A DNA stretch of 64,000 nucleotides. Source: Leuctra nigra (taxonomy: Eukaryota > Arthropoda > Insecta > Plecoptera > Leuctridae). The stretch lies in contig OW203762.1 of the NCBI GenBank assembly GCA_934045905.1, positions 56,383,411 through 56,447,410 on the forward strand, given 5' to 3'. This document shows, in pieces, positions 13,301-19,300 of the stretch; position 1 is the stretch's first letter, and each line of letters starts with the position of its first letter. The position numbers and the translations under genes are program-made. The notes under the pieces are model-generated. The model searched no databases and was not told the DNA's origin. It was given only the letters and a program-made list of their open reading frames with translations.

Positions 13301-16300
13301 GACTATTAGATAATAATTGCAGTTCTTCTAGGTATGCAGTCAGTTGCTTCACAACAATTCTTTCTAGTATTTTGGACATTGTAGTGAGAATACTAATGGG
13401 TCTAAGGTCTTTGAAATGTTTTGGATGTGAGCATTTTGGCAAGGGTGTTATTACTCCTTCTTTCCATAGATCAGGAAATATTCCAGAAACAAGAGAATGA
13501 TTTACAATACTGTGTATAGCATTTAAACAGTTTGGCATGCATAGAAGTAATGTATTGATATTTATATTATCAATGCCTGTTGCTTTGGTCTTAATTTTTC
13601 TCAATTGATCAACGATTTCTTCTGTACTAACTGCTCTGAGCTCAAAGGCATTTTTTGACGTAATAGTGTGAGTGTTATTTTTGTATTGATCAATTATACT
13701 TGAAGCAATTAAAGAATGTGGTATTGAATCAACATAATAGTCATTTATCAAATCCGGCTTAGCTAGTTCTTCAGGAATTAGTTGTCTTGGCTTTTTTGAG
13801 CTGTGAATATCCCACTCTTGAAGTTTCTTCCATAAGAATGCAGAATTACCTAAATTTGCTTGTATTTCTTTCCTCATGAATGATCTTTTCTCTCTCTTCA
13901 CTGCTATTGTTATGTAATTTCTAACATGACAATAATATTGCCAATTAGCTGCAGATGGCCTTCTTTTGAACTTCAAAAGTGCTTTTGACTTGAGCTTGCA
14001 CATATTCTGAATGTTATCATTATACCATGGACATTTCGGTTTATTGGTTGTAAATTCCTTGATTGGTGCTAGCTTATTCTCAGTATATTGTAAATTTTCA
14101 TTAAGTATTTTTAGCTTTACATTAATATCATCTTCACCTTCTGCAATATTCCAATCAATACTGTTAAAAACTTTTTTCAATTCCAGGGGATTAATTTTCT
14201 TGTAGTTTCTATAAGTAATCTTCCGAATCTCCCTTTTTGGTTTCCGGTAAACTAATGTACAAGATATTAGACAGTGATCAGTAACTGGCTTTCCACGTGA
14301 ATCTATGATCTTGGATATGTCTAATACTTTGGTGCTGACTACTGAGTCCTCATCCTGAACGTAGATATGATCAATAAGAGTGGAGGTCTGGACTCGACTA
14401 ACAATACTTCCATCCTGCTGCTGAACATCTTCTTCTGTTATTCTTGTGGGGGCTTTAATGATTTGATTTAATTTAAACTTTTTCATGAATTTAATGAGAT
14501 ACTTGCTATTTGGTTCTGCAGATTTCAAGAGATCAATGTTCATATCCCCAATTAGAATTATATTATCAACAAGTCCTTGAAGTGTCGAAAGTTGTTTCTC
14601 CAGAATGCTGATATTAGTGTAGCAATTATCAGGTGGCCGGTAGACTACACACACAGCAATCTTTTTCCGTTTTAGGCTAATCTTAATACACAAATATTCT
14701 GGTTTTCTGACCAAATCTTCATCATTTTCTTCTTCTTCAATCTCAATATCTGTTATGATGGTGTGTCTTATTGATTGCTTAATATATATACCCACACCAC
14801 CTCCTCTAGAATTAGTGCGATCAGATCTTAGCAACGAATATCCTGCAATGGCATAATCTTCAGAAGGGTGATTTGGTTTCAGCCACGTTTCTGTCATACA
14901 GAATATATCTACGTCTTCTTCAGTTATAATTTCCTTGAATTGATCAAAACCATTATTTAGTACTCTGACGTTTAAGCCTGCAATATGAATCTTGCGCCCT
15001 GTTCCCTGATCAGTAGGTGAGGTGTTCTTGCTACTGCTACAAGTATCAGGTACAGGGGCCTGTAATTGTCAACGATACCGCTTTGGCTTGGATTTGTTTT
15101 CACGAGTAGAACGTCGCAGTCTTATCTTGCTCTGGTTCTGACGTTTGACTGGAAGACGGACTGTAGAATCATTTTCTTTTGTCTCAGCTGGGCTCTGGTA
15201 GAGTTGATCCTGCTCATTTGTGACATTAGGGCTCTCGTAGTGGCGATCCTGCTGCAATCCAATCTCAGCTGGGCTCTGGTAGAGTTGATCTTTCTTATTT
15301 GTGGCAGCTGGGCTCTCGTAGTGGTAATCCTCAGCTGGGCTCTGGTAGTGTCGATCTTGCTTATTTGTGACATAAGGGCTCTCGTAGTGGCGATCCTGCT
15401 GCAATCCAATCTCAGCTGGGCTCTGGTAGAGTTGATCTTTCTTATTTGTGGCAGCTGGGCTCTCGTAGGGACGACCCATCTCAACCACCAAGTCCTGATT
15501 TGGTGCTGCTGGGCTTGTGGAGATGCAACTCATCTCATCTGTAATGATCTCAGGAAGACTTGCCTCAGCTGGGCTATCGTAAAGTCGATCTCTCTGATCG
15601 ACAGTCTCCACTGAAATCCCAGAAGAGACCAGAAAGCATGGGCTCTCAAAGACAAGACTTTTCTCATATTTATCATTATCATCTAAATCCAGACTTACCT
15701 TATATGAATTGAAGGGAAGAAGACTAACCTCACCTTCAATGTCTATTGGATTTGTTTCCTCATCGGTATTCATGCACAATAGACTTTTCATACCTGCTAG
15801 AGAAAAACCTACCTCAACTCTTCTTTTGCCATGAGTAGTACTTATCTCATTATTAATTAGGAAACAACCCTCCTCTACGAATATAGGGATCTTCTCGACT
15901 AAAGAGCCTGGTTCACCTTTCTTCTTGCCTCTCTCATTTCTTGATGTTTGACCCAATCTACATGGAACTAGGCATGGCGTTGCATCACTGTAAATGTCCT
16001 GTTCCAGTACCTGAAGTTCCAGTGATTGGATTTTTTCTTGGAAGTCAATATTTTCCTTCTGCTGTTGTTGAATTAGCTGCTGCTGCGATTTGCATATCTC
16101 TAGCAGATAATTAGTGGAATCATCTTTGAGACCAGAGGATGATGTCATTGTCGGTGCTGTTGATGTTGGTGGATCTTGTTGAATTACCCGCCGCTGCGAA
16201 TTGCAGATCTCTTGCAAGTATTTTGGAAAATCATCTTTGTTTGGTGGGGATTTGAGTTTTGCGCACAATTGGCAGATTGATCTGTTGTTTTTAACATTGC

Positions 16301-19300
16301 CACATGCAAAATGTGTCCAACTACTACTGCATTTGGTGCACACAAATCCCAAACCTTGATTCTGATGACATGCTGAGCATTTTTTATGGCATTTAGTTGC
16401 AAACAAGATAGTTGTTTCAAACAATTTGGCCATATTTCATGTGGTGTTGTTCAGTTGTTTTCCTTTTCTAGGCAAGCTCACCTTATTTCCTTTCAAACTC
16501 TTCAATTAGTGAACCGATTTTCGAAATTCTTGTCTCTAATGACTCCCAAATTATTCACAATAGAACTATTTCAGGAATCAATTTGAGATTCTCAAAGATT
16601 AATAGGTTTCAATAATTTACTAATCTGCTTGATATTCAGGACTTCAAGTAGGTTCACTGCCAGTTGGAGTTTTTTTCCAAAAAAACAAAACAATAACAAA
16701 ACAAAACAAAACCATGAAACAATATTCATGGTACCAAACACAAATTCCATTCCTTTTCTAAGTCTCCTCATTGAGGGTTTCTTCAATCTTCTCTTCATTC
16801 CTCTAGCGCCCCCCCTCACACCACCTTCGTCTTGCATACGTCTTTTATTTCCTCTACCCACACCTGCATTTCTTTCTCTGCTGCATGTGCTTATGATATT
16901 TTCCTCCACACAACACGGCTCCAAAAACCCTGATGCCCCTTCACACCTGACCGCTCTTCTATGACAGCCCGTACTTCCTCTCCTAATAATAATAATAATA
17001 ATAATGTAATTTATTGAGCACATAAAATAGGTACATAATTGGTCTGTATTCAACAATCGAGTCGTTGATCTTCCATACATCCATCTCTTCTCTTCAGCTG
17101 CTTCACATCTTCACCATTTACCTACTTCTTCTTAATTCATAATAGTCATTAAAATTGTGCTTCAATATCAGTGGTAATATTGGAAGAACATCCAAGCATT
17201 TGCTTTTTAGCTGAGGGAAAACCACTGAAAAAACATTCTCAGCAGGATGTAATCTTGATTCTCGTCTTCCAATATCATTACTTCACGAATTCTCTTTCTT
17301 GAATGATAGCGAGTTTATCCTTAACGAGCGTCTTGAAAGCTTTTAAACTTAGGGTCTGCTCTTCTGTTGTTGTTGTGTTGTATGCTACTGAGGCTGAATA
17401 GGAAAAACAGTTCTTGAATTTTTTACTTCGATGAGTTCCAAAGTCTAGCTTATCTTTGGACCGCGTGTCTCGTAGGTGAATATCACGACGCTTTCTCAAC
17501 TTATCATTTAAATACTTTGGCTCTCCCGTTCTCAATATCTTGTGCGTTGCGCATGTTAAATGTAGGCTTCTTCTCGCTTCCATCTTTAGCCAATGAAGTT
17601 TTTGAATGTAGGGACTTATATGGTGTCTTCTCTTAATATTGAATACAAACCTAGCACAAGAATTCTGGACTTTTTGAATACGACCTACATCTTTCTTCGA
17701 AATACACGGTCCGTAAACGGTGTCACAGTAATTCAAATTAGATATTATAAGTGCCTCAACAAGCTTGCTTTTTGTTGATCTTGTCAGAATTTGTTTAAAT
17801 CTTTGCATTGTTCGTAGTTTGCCGTAAGCTTTGCTATTTGCTTTCTGAATATGATCTGAGTAAGTCATTTGGCTGTCCATTATCAAACCTAAATTCCTTG
17901 CATTTTCTGAAGTGGGAATAATAGAACCATTTATATGTAGTTTAAATTCACTATTAAGTATTTTGATCCGTTGACATTTGTTCCCTATAATCATTGATAT
18001 GGTCTTCGAAGTGTTTAAAGAGAGTCCTTGACTTTCACTCCATGCAGCAATAGATCGATACCAATCCCATTTCTCCAACACTCTTCGCCTATTATTCAGA
18101 CTAATGTTCCACACTCCACATTCTCTACACAAATCTCTGACACTAGCGTTCAGCTCTCTTGGACCCATACCCTTCCCAGTCAACATGCCTACCATATACA
18201 CTTTGCATGTCACTCCAAACCTTACTTTTACAGCCTCCAACAACTTCGTTATGTCATCCAAAATCTCTCTTCTGCTCCTCCCCTCATACATGTCCCTAGT
18301 CCCAACAAACACAGTCACTGACACTGGTTCTTCCCTGATGTTATAGTTTGCCACCTCCTCAGTCAGTTCCTGAATTCTAATTCCAGGCAACTGATGTGCC
18401 AGAAATCCTTTCTTACTACAGAAGCCAATGCCCATACTGCCAGTGATGTCCCCAATCAGGAGGTGACATCCAGACTGTTCCACCGGAGCTACGTTCCCAT
18501 CTACCGACGCCGCATTTCCGTCCTGGTGTTCTTCCGGCGCCGCATTGCCGTCCTGGTGTTCCTCCAGCGCTGCGTTGCCGTCCTGGTGTACCTCCAACGC
18601 TGCGTTGCCGTCCTGGTGTTCTATATGTTTTGAATATAAATTTAAATTTTCAGCTTGATGTCGTACGTAGTTTTGAAGAAACAGGGTCCCGGCCATTGGA
18701 AGTTTTCTCGATGCGCCCTATTTGAGCTCCGTATTATCAACTATTTGATAACCAAATTTGAACAGCTATAACTTTTTTCCTACAGTAGGAATGTTTTTGA
18801 AACTTGCACATTACATTTTGGTATGTTTTCTAATATGTGTACAAATTTCAGAATCCTATCTATAATAGTTTCGATATAGAGACCTCTCAATCAGGGGGAT
18901 TTTTTTTTGCGCCACCCGGTATAATGTATCTTTTTCTCGCGAATTTTAGCGAAATTTGTGTTTTGACGGGATATTGACGAAGTCTCGCGATTTCACGCTA
19001 TTTTGTCCCAAACCTACGTGTTTTGCAACATTTTCCGATTCCGAGTATATATTTTACGAAAATTTCCTAGATATGTGTCTAAAGTACCACAAAATAGAAA
19101 GAATCACACTGTTTTCTTCGTAAGCCAGCTGTCAGTGCCAGCCAAAGAGTGTATGGGGGTGCCATCTGGTTGGCTGCAGAGCATGGAATGACGCATCTAC
19201 ATGACCTTGCACAGGGGTGCGCATGCGCACGCGCCGAGTCTCGCTAGTGGGAGGGTTAGTGGGCTAGTGGTAAGGGGTTGGATACCTTGGTTGAGTATTG

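Larger units (their letters stand above)
11777..16722 (-). mobile_element. LINE2a: full-length two-ORF non-LTR retrotransposon
   Basis: The minus-strand element ends in a (TTA)n tail at about 11777-11797. It has a 3' UTR to 12068, ORF2 (12069-15068) and ORF1 (15069-16433), then a 5' UTR to about 16722. It sits inside LINE1, whose reading frame is recovered if LINE2a is removed. Both ORFs are intact, so the copy is potentially active or was until recently. The FADD box and PHD-like ORF1 finger resemble CR1/Jockey-group elements; the clade is inference. Confidence 0.82.
8131..18921. mobile_element. 10.8-kb composite with ~310-bp inverted arms and nested LINEs
   Basis: The left arm (8131-about 8447) and right arm (about 18620-18921) are inverted copies. 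They start TACCAGGTGGCGCAAAAA and end, on the complement, TACCGGGTGGCGCAAAAA. Enclosed are LINE1 3' half (about 8785-11776), full-length LINE2a (about 11777-16722), the LINE1 endonuclease start (about 16723-16984), truncated LINE2b (16985-18054) and an SGNH-like ORF (18055-18620). Either a foldback element was invaded by LINEs, or the arms are two opposed 5' ends of one LINE family. I cannot decide between these. No clear target-site duplication was found. Confidence 0.65.

Noticed and set aside
15066..15614. 182-codon plus-strand ORF rich in SWALVE repeats
   Set aside because: It is the antisense shadow of the repeat part of LINE2a ORF1.
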